Assembly: GCA_003241285.1 (NCBI GenBank)
Contig: QFOT01000037.1
Span: 1 to 15,816 of the forward strand
Source of the DNA: Micavibrio aeruginosavorus
Lineage (GTDB): Bacteria; Pseudomonadota; Alphaproteobacteria; Micavibrionales; Micavibrionaceae
Direction: 5' to 3'
Length of the DNA stretch: 15,816 nt
Of the stretch, positions 15,188 through 15,816 are shown piece by piece. Both the position numbers and the translations under genes were made by a program. How positions within the stretch are numbered: position 1 is the stretch's first letter; each line of letters begins with the position of its first letter. The notes beneath the pieces are model-generated. The model was not told where the DNA came from. It was given only the letters and a program-made list of their open reading frames with translations, and ran no database searches.

Positions 15188-15816
15188 TTATGAATTTAGT
15201 TCGGGAAGGCCTTTATAAAGCTCCAAAGCTTCCGGGTTTGCCAGAGATTCGATATTTTTAACTGGTCGTCCGTGGATGACTTCACGCACGGCCAGTTCGA
15301 CGATTTTATTGCTTTTTGTCCGTGGAATATCAGTGACTTGGATGACTTTTGCCGGAATATGGCGCGGGGAAGCTCCCTCTTTTATTTGCTTTTTAATTCT
15401 TGAAATCAAATCGTCATCAAGCTTCTTGCCGTCTTTCAATCGGACAAACAGAACGATCCGCTCATCGTCATGAACCGTCTGCCCGACCGCGATCGATTCT
15501 TCAACTTCCGGCACTTGTTCAACCTGCCGGTAAATTTCCGCCGTGCCGATACGAACCCCGCCGGGATTGAGTGTGGCGTCCGAGCGTCCATGGATAATAA
15601 AGCCGTCATGTTTGGTGCGCTCGATCCAGTCGCCATGGCACCAGACATTATCGAAGCGTTCGAAATAGGCCGCGTGATAACGTTTACCGTCTTCGTCGTT
15701 CCAGAAATAAACCGGCATCGACGGAAATGGCTTCGTGCAGACCATCTCGCCCGAACCAGCACCGGGTGGGATCGGTTTTCCTGTATCGTCGAACGCATTC
15801 ATCGCATAACCCATGC
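15188..15816 (-). CDS. acetoacetyl-CoA synthetase, C-terminal part (right edge cut)
   Basis: Adenylate-forming ligase that activates acetoacetate to acetoacetyl-CoA with ATP, feeding ketone-body or polyhydroxybutyrate-derived carbon into central metabolism. The frame is open to the right edge, so about two thirds of the protein is missing. Numbering from the first Met in the window, HGDW (60-63) and GRSDATLNPGGVRIGTAE (76-93) are the ATP-site and hinge motifs; the NPGGVRIGTAEIYR form is typical of acetoacetyl-CoA synthetases rather than acetyl-CoA synthetases. The C-terminal lysine motif reads TKSNK (Lys170) where SGK is usual. The tail ELAVREVIHGRPVKN is also family-typical. The glycosyltransferase pair follows after 69 bases. 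Confidence 0.93.
   Translation of the reverse strand, partial: MGYAMNAFDDTGKPIPPGAGSGEMVCTKPFPSMPVYFWNDEDGKRYHAAYFERFDNVWCHGDWIERTKHDGFIIHGRSDATLNPGGVRIGTAEIYRQVEQVPEVEESIAVGQTVHDDERIVLFVRLKDGKKLDDDLISRIKKQIKEGASPRHIPAKVIQVTDIPRTKSNKIVELAVREVIHGRPVKNIESLANPEALELYKGLPELNS

Noticed and set aside
1..15816. CRISPR array, insertion sequence, prophage or defence genes
   Set aside because: No regularly spaced direct repeats, transposase, integrase, Cas or toxin-antitoxin motif was seen on either strand.

Overview
The window looks like chromosomal DNA of an alphaproteobacterium with mid-range GC. The evidence is the aa3-type cytochrome c oxidase cluster in its alphaproteobacterial order (coxB, coxA, ctaB, a small CoxF-like membrane protein, ctaG, ctaE, a DUF983 protein, surf1), together with an acetoacetyl-CoA synthetase. 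No phage, IS element, CRISPR array, tRNA or rRNA was seen. The genus cannot be fixed from this sequence.

Plus strand, 1-7834: respiratory block. The window opens inside coxB (subunit II, CuA domain), followed by coxA (subunit I, all metal ligands present). A two-part hairpin terminator and a GAAA-loop palindrome follow coxA. A complete biosynthetic threonine dehydratase gene (ilvA) then interrupts the cox cluster. The cluster resumes with ctaB (heme O synthase), a 43-aa one-helix protein, a 101-aa exported protein of unknown role, ctaG (Cu delivery), ctaE (subunit III), a DUF983 zinc-ribbon membrane protein and surf1 (heme a insertion). Four-base ATGA overlaps join the 43-aa gene, the 101-aa gene and ctaG, and also the DUF983 gene and surf1. 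ctaB and surf1 serve heme a supply, ctaG serves the copper centre of subunit I, and the structural subunits come from coxB, coxA and ctaE.

Minus strand, 7873-12454: a bidirectional-looking terminator separates the two strands' genes. Reading leftward from 12220 come a class I aminotransferase, an AT-rich orphan gene, a SpoU/TrmH-family RNA methyltransferase, a roughly 290-base non-coding stretch with a candidate promoter and hairpins, and an M23 cell-wall endopeptidase. A GC-rich patch of inverted repeats lies upstream of the aminotransferase.

Minus strand, 12455-15816: two tandem, clearly duplicated family-4 glycosyltransferases are translationally coupled. The Shine-Dalgarno of the second lies inside the last codons of the first. 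Upstream of them is the C-terminal part of an acetoacetyl-CoA synthetase that runs off the right edge.

The strongest leads are the uncharacterised exported protein wired between the CoxF-like gene and ctaG, the repeat-flanked ilvA inside the cox cluster, the structured gap upstream of the endopeptidase, the orphan gene, and the glycosyltransferase pair. Nothing here amounts to a clearly new multi-gene system.
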